In this document: one piece after another, positions 49,481 through 58,386 of the stretch
How the letters are laid out: the number at the start of each line of letters is the position of its first letter
How positions within the stretch are numbered: the stretch's first letter is position 1
Assembly: GCA_027490195.1 (NCBI GenBank)
Contig: JAIXYN010000032.1
Coordinates: forward strand, 1-64,000
Direction: 5' to 3'
Length of the DNA stretch: 64,000 nucleotides
Source of the DNA: Verrucomicrobiaceae bacterium
GTDB lineage: Bacteria; Verrucomicrobiota; Verrucomicrobiia; Verrucomicrobiales; Verrucomicrobiaceae
Position numbers and translations under genes: made by a program
Notes under the pieces: model-generated
Databases searched by the model: none
What the model was told of the DNA's origin: nothing
The model's input: the letters and a program-made list of their open reading frames with translations, nothing else

Positions 49481-50385
49481 AGATAAACAGCGCTCTCAAA
49501 GCAGGACTGCACCTGCGCAATCGCTTCAACACACGCTACGACTTCCCGCAGCTCATCGCCTGCAGTCCGGCGCTGGCGGTGTTTGTGAAGTCGAATGCGT
49601 ATGGGGATGACAGCATTGACTATGCGAACCCGCTCGCGGTGAAGGCGCTGAATCAGGCGCTGCTGAGGCAGGCCTATGGCTTGGAGCATTGGGACATCCC
49701 GCCGGGTTATCTCTGTCCGCCGATTCCAGGGCGCAGTGATTACATTCATCATCTGGCAGATCTGATCGCGCAGCGGCGCGGTCCATCCGTGCGGGTGCTG
49801 GACATCGGCACGGGGGCGAACTGCATTTATCCGCTCATCGGCGCGAGTGAGTATGGCTGGAGTTTCGTCGGCGCGGAGGTCGATCCTGCCGCATGGCGAT
49901 GGGCGCAAAAGATGGTGGCGGCGAATCCGAGTGTGGCGGGCTTGATTGATTGCCGGCTGCAAAAGTCAGCGACAGCCTGCTTTCACGGCATCATCCAACC
50001 GGGTGAGCACTTCGTTCTGACCTTGTGCAATCCGCCGTTTCATTCCTCCGCTGAAGAAGCGACGGCAGGTACTCAAAGAAAGCTGAAAAATCTAGGCGGG
50101 AAAAAGACGGGACTGAACTTCGGCGGCAAGGCAAATGAGCTGTGGTGCGAAGGCGGTGAGCTGGGATTCATTCGACGCATGATCGAAGAGAGTGCTCAGT
50201 TCGCGGGGCAGTGTGAATGGTTCACCACGCTGGTGTCCAAGAGCGAGCATCTGCCGCGACTTGAGCAGGCGCTGCGGCGTGTGAAGGCCACCCAGGTGAA
50301 GATCATCGAAATGGCGCAGGGGCAGAAGAAGAGCCGCATCCTCGCGTGGAGATTTGGCAGCGCGGAGGTCAGGCATCCTGCCTGA
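49477..50385 (+). CDS. rlmF: 23S rRNA (adenine(1618)-N(6))-methyltransferase
   Basis: Transfers a methyl group to N6 of A1618 in 23S rRNA. The N-terminal region (HLRNRFNTRYDFPQLIACSP) matches the RlmF/METTL16-like family. SAM motif I is VLDIGTGANCIYPLIG. LCNPPFHSSAEEA carries the catalytic NPPF. GGKKTGLNFGGKANELWCEG and EFVLFITLVSKSE-like C-terminal motifs are present. At 302 aa it is family length. GTG start at 49477 overlaps the preceding gene. Confidence 0.9.
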   Translation: MKINSALKAGLHLRNRFNTRYDFPQLIACSPALAVFVKSNAYGDDSIDYANPLAVKALNQALLRQAYGLEHWDIPPGYLCPPIPGRSDYIHHLADLIAQRRGPSVRVLDIGTGANCIYPLIGASEYGWSFVGAEVDPAAWRWAQKMVAANPSVAGLIDCRLQKSATACFHGIIQPGEHFVLTLCNPPFHSSAEEATAGTQRKLKNLGGKKTGLNFGGKANELWCEGGELGFIRRMIEESAQFAGQCEWFTTLVSKSEHLPRLEQALRRVKATQVKIIEMAQGQKKSRILAWRFGSAEVRHPA

Positions 50386-50411
50386 CTGCGGACTGGGGCG
50401 TCTCGCCTTAA

Positions 50412-50579
50412 TTTGTCTGGGCTGATCCACGCATTGATTGGGCCAGCGTCATCGTTTCAAGTAAAGATGTACCAAATCCCGTCGCCGTGCGCTATGCCTG
50501 GAGCAATGCCTTCCAGTGGGCGAAATGGTTCAATCTAGGTGACCTGCCCGCGCAGCCGTTCAGGACGGATGCGTGGTAG
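50412..50579 (+). pseudogene. 3' remnant of a sialate O-acetylesterase-like gene
   Basis: An open stretch with no start codon encodes FVWADPRIDWASVIVSSKDV, continues PNPVAVRYAWSNA, and ends LPAQPFRTDAW before a stop. These are the closing motifs of sialate O-acetylesterase/SGNH proteins of Verrucomicrobia and Planctomycetes, normally about 480-650 aa. Only about 55 codons remain. It lies immediately after rlmF and before the toxin gene, marking a deletion or insertion junction. Confidence 0.72.
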
Positions 50580-50589
50580 TCCGTTGAGG

Positions 50590-50886
50590 TTACTCGGAGA
50601 AAACGATCTGGTCGAGGTCGCGTGCGGAATGGAGGATCCGCAGCACCTCGATGCCTGATTCTGTGGGGCGAAAGTAGAAGCAGTATTTTTCGAACGGATA
50701 GCTGCGGCAGTTTGCGCAGAGTTCGGATCTTGGCCGCCCAAACGCGTTCCATTTGGCGAGGTATTCCAGCCGAGCTTTAAAACGTTCCCAAAGCCTGTCA
50801 GCCTGAAGTACGCTGTCTTGAGCGATGTGGTCCCAGATGTCGTCGAGATCACGATCTGCCTGCTCGGAGTAGATGACCGTGGGCAT
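50590..50886 (-). CDS. RelE/ParE-family toxin-like protein
   Basis: 98 aa with the helical start IYSEQADRDLDDIWDHIAQD. The ParE/RelE beta core follows (SYPFEKYCFYFRPTESGIEV, then LRILHSARDLDQI). The RILHSARD motif is typical of ParE toxins. The partner gene lies 6 bp upstream on the same strand. The target is unknown. Confidence 0.78.
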   Translation of the reverse strand: MPTVIYSEQADRDLDDIWDHIAQDSVLQADRLWERFKARLEYLAKWNAFGRPRSELCANCRSYPFEKYCFYFRPTESGIEVLRILHSARDLDQIVFSE

Positions 50887-50892
50887 GGCGGA

Positions 50893-51180
50893 TCAGGCGG
50901 TCTGCTGCCGAAGCGCAAAAGCCGCATGCCTGCGTGCCAGCTTTGCATCCCAGTCGATCTCAATGCCTTCTCCGCGATCAAGTCCGTCAGCCGCAAGCTG
51001 AATGTCCTGGCGCAAGGCTGCGATCTTGGCTTGATCTGCCGCGTTGAGTTCCTCGACTTTGATCTCAGTGTGGACGACTCGGATGGCGTAGTCGCATTCA
51101 AGCCCGGCGAAAAGCTCCTGCACCTCTTCGGGCGCAAGGCGATCAATCTGCTGACGGATGTTTTCCACGACGGCTGTCAT
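50893..51180 (-). CDS. Antitoxin-like partner of the ParE-type toxin
   Basis: A 95-aa, acidic, helical protein (APEEVQELFAGLECDYAIRV; AALRQDIQLAADGLDRGEGI). The central LRQDIQLAADGLDRGEGIEI resembles ParD-type antitoxins. It precedes the toxin gene by 6 bp, as expected of type II modules. The N-terminal half is longer than in usual ParD antitoxins, so the family call is tentative. Confidence 0.6.
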   Translation of the reverse strand: MTAVVENIRQQIDRLAPEEVQELFAGLECDYAIRVVHTEIKVEELNAADQAKIAALRQDIQLAADGLDRGEGIEIDWDAKLARRHAAFALRQQTA

Positions 51181-51253
51181 AGCGCCTTCAGAATATCAAA
51201 GAGTTGCTGCTTTGTCGAGTCCCAGGTGCCCATCCGTCTCTTGGGAACATGGA

Positions 51254-52318
51254 TCACTTCAAACCACTTGGCACCCCCTCCGGCACAGTCTTGTTATACG
51301 CATCGCTATTCAGCGTTTCGAGGAAGGCTTTGATGGGTGCGTGGTCTTCCGGCAGCATGTTCATCTGGCGGAGCAGGGGATCCAGCGGGGGCAGGGTGGT
51401 GTCGCCGCCTTCGAATGTTTCGGCGGCTTGATCCATGAGGCGGTCGTAGAAGAGCAGCACTTCATCGAGCGTGGTGCTGCCGCCGTGGTGCATGTAGGGC
51501 GCGGTGTGTTTCAGATTGCGCAGCGAAGGTGTGCGGAACTCATGGCGATTCGTGGCGGAGTCGGTGAGGCCGATGGCGTGGAGCTTGAAGTCGGAGAGCA
51601 TGGGGCCGTTGTGGCAGAGGGCGCAGCCCGCTTTCTGAAAGGCGGCCATGCCTTGCTGCTGCTCGGCGGTCATGGCGGTTTTGTCTCCACGCATGAATCG
51701 GTCAAAGGGCGTGTCGGGTGTGATGAGCGTGCGCTCATACGCGGCGATGGCCTGCGTGACTTTCTCGGCGGTGATTTCAGTCTCGAAGAGTTTGATGTAT
51801 TCCGGGATGCTTTTCAGTCGCTCGACCATGGCGGGAACGGCTTCGGCTTCACGGCATACATCACCACGCATCTCTTCACGCTGGCGTATGGGTGCCAGGG
51901 CCTGCGCTTCGAGGCTGTGCACGCGGTTGTCCCAAAACATGGGCGACTTGGCGGGTTCAAACGGCTTGCCGGATTCGATGCCGTTGAAGGCCGCGTTGAG
52001 GATCGTGGGCGTGTTGCGTGTCAGCGGCAGAAAGGTTGCGCCTTGCACTCGTTTTCGCGCAGGCCCGATGCCTCTGGCATGCACGCCGAGCGGCGTCGGT
52101 CTGCCATCGGCCCAGCCGTGCTGCGGATGGTGGCAGGTGGCGCAGGCGACATCACGCGTGGCAGAGAGAATGGGGTCAAAAAACAGCAGACGACCGAGGG
52201 CGATCTTCGCAGGCGTGTCGCCGGGCAGCGCAGCCGATTTCGGCAGCGCCTCGATCTGCGTGTTGGGCTGCGGTTCAGCCGTCGCAGCCGCGAGGATCAC
52301 GACAAGGGTGGTGAACAT
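51254..52318 (-). CDS. Di-haem cytochrome c peroxidase/MauG-family protein
   Basis: An exported enzyme that reduces hydrogen peroxide or oxidises a partner. A signal peptide (MFTTLVVILAAATA) is followed by the first haem site CATCHHPQ (near residue 59). The second haem site CALCHNGPML lies near 217. The conserved stretch TPSLRNLKHTAPYMHHGG precedes the C-terminal Met region (LLRQMNMLP). At 354 aa it fits the family. The membrane spermidine-synthase-like gene ends 6 bp upstream, so they are probably cotranscribed. Confidence 0.87.
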   Translation of the reverse strand: MFTTLVVILAAATAEPQPNTQIEALPKSAALPGDTPAKIALGRLLFFDPILSATRDVACATCHHPQHGWADGRPTPLGVHARGIGPARKRVQGATFLPLTRNTPTILNAAFNGIESGKPFEPAKSPMFWDNRVHSLEAQALAPIRQREEMRGDVCREAEAVPAMVERLKSIPEYIKLFETEITAEKVTQAIAAYERTLITPDTPFDRFMRGDKTAMTAEQQQGMAAFQKAGCALCHNGPMLSDFKLHAIGLTDSATNRHEFRTPSLRNLKHTAPYMHHGGSTTLDEVLLFYDRLMDQAAETFEGGDTTLPPLDPLLRQMNMLPEDHAPIKAFLETLNSDAYNKTVPEGVPSGLK

Positions 52319-52324
52319 GCGGAT

Positions 52325-55300
52325 TCAACGTGCGCTGGCAGGCGGTTCATCCAGAGGGCGATCGGCATGGCGTAAAAATTCCTGCAAATCGTGTTCCGCT
52401 TTCGATGTGAGCGCGTGAGCTGCGGCGCGATAAGTTTTAACACGAAACTCCAGGAACTGACGCTGCCAGGGAGGATTGGGTTCAAACTCGGCCATCACTT
52501 CAATCTGCTGCGCTGAGGAGAGCAGGGTGATGATCTGGATCAGCGTGTTCATGCGGCTCGGCTCAGCCAGTCCGCCGGGAAAGGGCTGCTGCAGGGCTGC
52601 CATGAACTGCGGCACGAGATCGCGGTTGTTGGCTGCAAGCGGTGGCACCAATGAGAGGGCGGCTTGCACCGATGAGAGCCGCACCCAGACTTGTGGGCGC
52701 AGCGCCTTGAATCCATCCAGCAACTGAGATGCGGCATCGTCATAGGACTCATGCCTGAAGGAGGACAGCGCGGCGGCGAAGAGGGCATCGGCAGGCCAGT
52801 CTTGGCGCACGGCGGCCAGGTAGGGTGGCAGTTGCTCCGCAGTGCCTGCTTGGGCGGCGGATTCCAGCAGCATCAACTGCTCAAAGGGACTTGTGGGAGT
52901 GCCTGCCCATGTGGTGAGAACTTGCTCAAAGTTTCCTTTGGCAAAGGCCACAGCGGCTTCAGCGCGGCGTTGGTCGTCGCCATCGAGATCAGACGGAATG
53001 GAGGAGGTGGCACTGTCTGCCGCGAGCATGCGCAGGCGCTCATAAGTCAGGCGTGTGCGATCAATCTGAGCTGCAAGGTGTGCTGGCACATCCATTTCCT
53101 GTTCGATGGCCATGGAGAGCACCTGCGTGGTTTCAAAGGTGTTGTCTTTGGAGAGGGCGCGGGCAAAGCCGTACTCCAGCAGGTTGCGGTCGTCGGTGTT
53201 TATGTTGGCGGGCGTGGTTTGCAGCAAACTGCGCGCAAAGGCAGGCGCGGCCAGATGATGGGCCAGCACGCCTTCGACCGAGTTCGTGAGCCAGACACGA
53301 TTGAGGGCTTCGGCCATCAGCGGCTGCGCGATGCGCGTGCGCAGTTGATCCATGGTATATTCTGGTGGCGTGAGATGGCCGATGAAGAGCAGATCATTGG
53401 GCCCTGAGATCCACGTCTCCACATGCGGAAACACCGACGTGAGCGTGGCATAGACCTGGCGGATGGCCTGCGCATCGACTTCATAACCCTGTACCCATTG
53501 GGCAAAGAGACCGTGCTCATTGAGCCGGGCTTTGGCAGCGGCGTAGAACTCCTGCGTGAATAAGGTGGAGACGCCTGCGCGGTAGGGATTGGAAGGTTCG
53601 GAGATGATCAAGTCATAGCGGCTGCCTGCTGCCAGCAGGGCTTCGCGGGCATCGCCGGGAATGAGGTGGACGTTCGCTTTGTTCAGCACATCGCGGTTCA
53701 CGGGCGCGAAGTGTTGGCGCGCGAGGCTGGCCATGGCGGGCTCCAGTTCCACCACATCGACTTGCTTCATCTCGGGCACGTCTGCGACCCAGCCCGCTGT
53801 GGTGCCGGTGCCGAGACCGACGATGAAGGCGGTGTGCGGTGCGGGGTGTAGCAGCGCGGGCACGAGGCCCTGCATCACCTGGGTGTCGGCATCGCCAAAG
53901 GCAGAGCCGTCGGATTTGCCGTTCACATAGAGGCAGTAGCCGTCATCGCTCGATACGGCGGCCACGCTGGCCTCACGTCCTTCAAATTCATGCGCGATCT
54001 TCCAGCGGCTGGCATGCAACCAGCCGTGCAGGCCATTGATGGAATTCGGCAGCGACTCCACACGGCCGTAACCAATGGGCTTGTGCCGCCAGGCTGCGGT
54101 GGGACCGGTGGGAACAAACATCAGCCAACCCGCGCTGAGCCATAAGACTGCGATGACAGGCCACGCCCACTTTGAAGTGGCTCGTGCTCCCAGCACTGCT
54201 GCGCCAAGACTTAGCAGCAAGGTCAGCACAAACACCCAGCGCCAGGCACCGAGAGCCGTCAGCCATGGCAGCAGCACGAAACCTCCAGCCAGCGAACCGG
54301 TGATGGCACCGAGGGTATTGGCTGCATACGCGTAGCCCACATGACGGCCTGCATTGCGACTACCGCTGCCCAGCAAACCCACGAGCAGCGGAAACTGCAC
54401 GCCCGCGAGAATCGATGGCCCCAGCACCAGCAAGCTGGCGATCATCGTCCATCCGGTGATCTGACCGGGCAGGCCGAGGGAACGCAGTTGATTCACATCA
54501 ATGGCGAAGACAGCGATGCGATCTCCCAGCGCGAAAGGTATAGCAAGAAATAGCGCCTGCCATGCTGCGACGCGTGCGAGTGCCGCCAGTGTGACCGCAC
54601 CGGGGCGTGATGCCCACAGCATGCGATAGAGCAATCCACCCAAGCCGATACCAGCAAGTGCCAGCGCCAGGATCAAACCAAAGCCATACACCGAACTGCC
54701 GAGCAAGGGGGCGAGGATGCGAAACCAGACCAGTTCACTGAGGAAAAAGGTGAATCCCGTGATGCCTGCGGCGAGGTAGAGAAAACGCCGTGTGAGTGCT
54801 CTGGAAGAATCTACCTCCTCCTCTTCTTCCGTCTCCTCCTCCCTTTCATGCCTCGTCTCTTCACCACGAGCCACATACCACGCAATGCCACCAATCAGCA
54901 GGTTCACCCCCGCTGCCACCATGACGGTGGTGCGGATGCCCCAGAACTCCAGCAGCCAGAAGGTGCTCACTAGCACGCCCGCAAGTGCACCGAGGGTGTT
55001 GACGCCATACAGCACTCCGAGACTGCCGCGCTGGGTGTCCTGATCGGTCTCCACCCATTTAAACGCCGCAGGCAGGCTGCCGCCCATGAGCAGGCAGGGC
55101 GGTGCCAGCACCACGGTGGCGAGCAAAAGCTGCAGCAGCGTCGCTGGCACCTGACCCAGCGCGGCGATGCCGCCGGTGCTGAGATAGAGTGAGCGCACTA
55201 GCGAAAGCAGAACAGGCGTCAACAAAGCGGCGATGCCCACGCCGAGCTCAATCAAGGCATACAGTCGCAACGGATTCGCAGAAGCTTCCGCCTTACGGCC

Positions 55301-55567
55301 AAAGAGTGCACTGCCTGCGCCCATCGCGCCCATGAAGATGGCCAGCACCGCCGCCGTGGCAGGCGTAGCACCGCCAAAGACGAGCCGGAATTCCCGCAGC
55401 CAAGCCATTTGATAGACGAGCGCACAGGCACCAGAGAGCGCCAGCAGGCAGGCGAGGAAGGGGAGCCGGAGGGAAAGTTGACGGTGGTTGACCGTGGTTG
55501 ACGATGGTTGACGGTTGATAGCGGTGGGAGTTGAGGTGGCAGGGAAGGATTGGATAACAACGCGCAA
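52325..55567 (-). CDS. Membrane protein fused to spermidine-synthase-like domain and C-terminal repeats
   Basis: The first 500 residues carry 12-14 hydrophobic segments of the transporter-like type found in fused spermidine synthases (ALVYQMAWLREFRLVFGGAT). A spermidine-synthase-like Rossmann domain follows (GLGTGTTAGWVADVPEMKQV; YDLIISEPSNPYRAGVSTLF). The last 300 residues are helical and TPR-like. At 1080 aa it is at the long end for this family. The aminopropyl-acceptor chemistry is unproven for such fusions. The only plausible start upstream of helix 1 is TTG 55567, which makes the N-terminus (INRQPSSTTVNHRQ) repeat-encoded. Confidence 0.78.
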   Translation of the reverse strand: MRVVIQSFPATSTPTAINRQPSSTTVNHRQLSLRLPFLACLLALSGACALVYQMAWLREFRLVFGGATPATAAVLAIFMGAMGAGSALFGRKAEASANPLRLYALIELGVGIAALLTPVLLSLVRSLYLSTGGIAALGQVPATLLQLLLATVVLAPPCLLMGGSLPAAFKWVETDQDTQRGSLGVLYGVNTLGALAGVLVSTFWLLEFWGIRTTVMVAAGVNLLIGGIAWYVARGEETRHEREEETEEEEEVDSSRALTRRFLYLAAGITGFTFFLSELVWFRILAPLLGSSVYGFGLILALALAGIGLGGLLYRMLWASRPGAVTLAALARVAAWQALFLAIPFALGDRIAVFAIDVNQLRSLGLPGQITGWTMIASLLVLGPSILAGVQFPLLVGLLGSGSRNAGRHVGYAYAANTLGAITGSLAGGFVLLPWLTALGAWRWVFVLTLLLSLGAAVLGARATSKWAWPVIAVLWLSAGWLMFVPTGPTAAWRHKPIGYGRVESLPNSINGLHGWLHASRWKIAHEFEGREASVAAVSSDDGYCLYVNGKSDGSAFGDADTQVMQGLVPALLHPAPHTAFIVGLGTGTTAGWVADVPEMKQVDVVELEPAMASLARQHFAPVNRDVLNKANVHLIPGDAREALLAAGSRYDLIISEPSNPYRAGVSTLFTQEFYAAAKARLNEHGLFAQWVQGYEVDAQAIRQVYATLTSVFPHVETWISGPNDLLFIGHLTPPEYTMDQLRTRIAQPLMAEALNRVWLTNSVEGVLAHHLAAPAFARSLLQTTPANINTDDRNLLEYGFARALSKDNTFETTQVLSMAIEQEMDVPAHLAAQIDRTRLTYERLRMLAADSATSSIPSDLDGDDQRRAEAAVAFAKGNFEQVLTTWAGTPTSPFEQLMLLESAAQAGTAEQLPPYLAAVRQDWPADALFAAALSSFRHESYDDAASQLLDGFKALRPQVWVRLSSVQAALSLVPPLAANNRDLVPQFMAALQQPFPGGLAEPSRMNTLIQIITLLSSAQQIEVMAEFEPNPPWQRQFLEFRVKTYRAAAHALTSKAEHDLQEFLRHADRPLDEPPASAR
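55478..55520. repeat. GGTTGACGGT 10-bp tandem repeats at a gene start
   Basis: gttgacggtg, gttgaccgtg, gttgacgatg and gttgacggtt follow in 10-bp phase. They are translated in the N-terminus of the membrane protein. A related scattered set lies at 56195-56264, in front of the lipoprotein gene. Confidence 0.6.
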
Positions 55568-55620
55568 CTGCCGTCAAGCTTTGGACACGAGCGTAAATAG
55601 GCCCCTCTGCCGTGCAGGCA

Positions 55621-56178
55621 TCAGTGTTTGGCAGCAGCGAGGTGACTCTGAAAAAGGTCCACCAATGGCCGAAATGCATCATCACGCTCTTTGTTCGCGG
55701 TCTCCGGCGAGCTTTTACTCGGGGAATAGTGTTCCACGGTTTGTGTCGGATCTTTTTTCAGGGGATAAGCCTCCTCACCGTCGCGTTTATAATGTTTGCT
55801 GCCCAGACGCAGATCAAGGAACCAATCTCCGTGGCATTGATTCAAATTTACTATGCGTGATATATAGTGCGGTTTCCACAGGGGGATTTTACTTTGATCC
55901 ACTGTCTGCCAAAAAGCCCTCCACTGCTCAGGAGTCAGTTTGATTTTAGACACTATGTGCAGCTTCTGACGTCCACGATCCACAAAGTGCCGCTCTTCGA
56001 CGACGAAGTTTCCGTCTGCGAAATATTTAGTGCTCCCCGAGAGGCCTCCTCCTCCCCAGATTGTGAGGCTGCGTGGTGCCGAAGGATCTTCTTTGTAGCT
56101 CTTCAGGCTGCAGGCTGGGAGTGCGGCGATGAGCAGGACGCAGCCGAGTATGCGATGGAGGACTCTAGACAGTGGCAT
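55621..56178 (-). CDS. Predicted lipoprotein of unknown function
   Basis: The start at ATG 56178 gives a lipoprotein signal peptide (MPLSRVLHRILGCVLLIAAL) with lipobox LPAC. The mature part is about 160 aa, polar, with two recognisable stretches (KIKLTPEQWRAFWQTVDQSK; WFLDLRLGSKHYKRDGEEAY). No family is assigned. The upstream region carries GGTTGAC repeats. Its codon use is slightly less GC-rich than its neighbours. Confidence 0.6.
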   Translation of the reverse strand: MPLSRVLHRILGCVLLIAALPACSLKSYKEDPSAPRSLTIWGGGGLSGSTKYFADGNFVVEERHFVDRGRQKLHIVSKIKLTPEQWRAFWQTVDQSKIPLWKPHYISRIVNLNQCHGDWFLDLRLGSKHYKRDGEEAYPLKKDPTQTVEHYSPSKSSPETANKERDDAFRPLVDLFQSHLAAAKH

Positions 56179-56269
56179 AAGCAGATGCGAGGAGAGTTGA
56201 CGGTTGATGTGAACTAAGACGATCTGGAATACAATCGTCAACCATTGTAAACGACCGTCAACGGTTCCC

Positions 56270-57565
56270 TCATCCGATGGGAGCGGCCCAATGCTCGCGA
56301 TATTCGCGTTTGAGCAGCTTGGAGGTGTCGGCGTTGCCGATGAACTGCTCTTTCGCGGGATCAAACACCAGGGCGCTGCGGGTGCGGGCGGCGATGTTGC
56401 CGAGGTGGCAGAGGGAGGTGGATAGGTGGTTGATGGTGATGTCGGCGTTCAGTTTGGCACCGGTGCGGATGGCGTCGAAGAAGTTCGCATGATGCGCGGC
56501 GAGATCGGGGCCGGAAGTGGGTTTGATGTCTTCGATGAGCTTGTTTTTGCGGCCATAGATCTGCCAGCTGCCTTTCTGTTTTCCTCCGATGACCATACCT
56601 TCGGTGCCGTACCATGCGCAGCCGTTTTCGTGGCCCTCCTGCACATAGGGCGACCAGTCACGCTGCTCATAGATGAGCTGCTTGGTTTTGCCCGCGATGT
56701 CGTACTCAAAGGCGCAGTAGAGCGTGTCCGGCCATTCCTGATCGTCGTCAAAGAAGAGCTTGCTGCCCTGGCCGATGATTCGGTTGGGGTGCTGATCGAT
56801 ACCGAGGCCCCAGCGAGCGATGTCGATGTCATGCACGCCGTCATTGCCGAAATCTCCCGCGCCGAAATGATGGAACCAGCGCCAACTGCCGGGATGGTAG
56901 GTGCTCTTGAACGGCACCTTTGGCACCGGGCCCAGCCACTGTTCGTAGTCGAGGTTTGCCGGTGGCTCGGTCACAGGCATGTGGCCTTGATTCCTTCTGA
57001 GCTGGCTGTTCCACGCCTTTGCCACTAGGACTTCGCCGATGATGCCGCTGCGCAGCTTTTCGATGATCTGGCGGATGCTGGCCGTGCTACGGCTCTGGGT
57101 GCCGACCTGCATGGCGACCTTGTTTTTCGCTGCGGCCTCAATCATGAGCCGCCCTTCACGCAGGTTGTGCGAGCAGGGCTTCTCCACATAAACATGCTTG
57201 TCGGCATTCGCCGCGAGGATTGCCCCCGGCGCATGCCAGTGATCCGGTGTGGCCATCAGCACGGCCTGCACGGCTTTGTCATCAAACACCTGCCGCATAT
57301 CGCTGGCGGTCTTGGGCGTCTGCCCGGTAAGCTCCTGAATCTTCTTCGCCGCAGCCTCCGCTCGCTTGGAGTCGGCATCGCAGACCCAGGAGTAGATCAC
57401 GTCATCGCGTTTGCACATCGTGTTGATGTGGTTCGTGCCCATCCCGCCGGGGCCGATGAAGGCTAGGTTGATCTTGTCAGTCCCTGTCGCCTTCAGAATG
57501 GCGGGAGCAGCGAATGAAGCCAAAGCGGTGCGACGGACGAACTGACGGCGGTTGAGCGTGTTCAT
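56270..57565 (-). CDS. Tat-exported Gfo/Idh/MocA-family oxidoreductase
   Basis: An NAD(P)-dependent sugar oxidoreductase-like protein with a twin-arginine signal (RRQFVRRTALASFAAPAIL) that fixes the start at ATG 57565. The Rossmann motif is FIGPGGMGTNHINT and the family motif HVYVEKPCSHN lies near residue 125. The C-terminal domain includes GAGDFGNDGVHDIDIARWGL. At 431 aa it matches the large exported group found in Verrucomicrobia and Planctomycetes. The substrate is unknown. Confidence 0.87.
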   Translation of the reverse strand: MNTLNRRQFVRRTALASFAAPAILKATGTDKINLAFIGPGGMGTNHINTMCKRDDVIYSWVCDADSKRAEAAAKKIQELTGQTPKTASDMRQVFDDKAVQAVLMATPDHWHAPGAILAANADKHVYVEKPCSHNLREGRLMIEAAAKNKVAMQVGTQSRSTASIRQIIEKLRSGIIGEVLVAKAWNSQLRRNQGHMPVTEPPANLDYEQWLGPVPKVPFKSTYHPGSWRWFHHFGAGDFGNDGVHDIDIARWGLGIDQHPNRIIGQGSKLFFDDDQEWPDTLYCAFEYDIAGKTKQLIYEQRDWSPYVQEGHENGCAWYGTEGMVIGGKQKGSWQIYGRKNKLIEDIKPTSGPDLAAHHANFFDAIRTGAKLNADITINHLSTSLCHLGNIAARTRSALVFDPAKEQFIGNADTSKLLKREYREHWAAPIG

Positions 57566-57715
57566 GGTGCCGTGACATACGGCGGGAAACCGGCGGACCA
57601 TGCATGCACTGCGCCCTTTTGCCGACTGCCCAGCCGGGGTTTTGGCAGTGACTTTCAAAAGGGGCAGTTTTTTTGGCGAGCGGCGGATCGTGCAAAAGAG
57701 AACAAACGATACCAA

Positions 57716-57990
57716 CGATAAAAAAACTTAGGGATGGTATTGGTTTAGCTGGTGCTTTTAAGAAAGGGTGAGATGTTTTGTGCGGTCAGGGGCTGGCTGA
57801 AACTTCAACACTTAGCCTTGAAGTTTAATCGGCTCAGGTCTTGGGGGATGGAAGGTGGTGTTCCAGTTTGCGGATGTGAGCTGTAGCCGAGTTGGTTGAT
57901 CAACCGATCTGTCATGAGATAATGATAGGCTATGGTTTTCATTGCTTTATAGTAGCACCTCAACCCGCCCGTGCGCTTCCCATCTTCTTG
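57716..57990. other. Non-coding AT-richer stretch
   Basis: No gene is supported. A short ataccaacgataaaaaaact stretch lies upstream of the Gfo/Idh gene and may hold its promoter, but no convincing -35/-10 pair was found. The DNA runs into a transposase remnant. Confidence 0.35.
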
Positions 57991-58155
57991 CATGATGCCC
58001 AACCCAACGCCCAATGGGCGGCAGAGGAGCTCGGTTCCATCCAACTAGGTGACAGGCGCAGCAACCGGTGCATGGTCAAGGTCTTTAGCCAATTGCTCAA
58101 ATCTCCTGGCAAATTATGGGCATTTCAGGGAGGTTTGATCAATAGCCAGCGGTGA
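57991..58155 (+). pseudogene. IS4/Tn5-type transposase N-terminal remnant
   Basis: The frame reads HDAQPNAQWAAEELGSIQLG and then DRRSNRCMVKVFSQLLKSPG. This matches the Tnp DNA-binding N-terminal domain of IS4/Tn5-type transposases (the E-G-x-x-QLGD-RR pattern). About 50 codons remain of roughly 450. Both ends run into non-coding sequence with no visible terminal inverted repeats. It sits upstream of the ECF sigma factor. Confidence 0.6.
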
Positions 58156-58386
58156 CCCACGTTTTGAGGTATGGGGTGGGAAGCTGTCGCCACGGGGTGT
58201 AATCCTACCCGCCCATCATGAAAATGAGGTGAACACCTATCCTGCCATCCGGGTAGCCACGCCATGACCTGCGACTTGAACAGGCATAGGCGGAATGGGG
58301 CCGGCCTTGCGATGATTCTCGCCTTTCGTGAAAATAGTTCCCAAGATGCCGGAATGTCAGCCGTGATGCCCGCCGAACACACTCCC

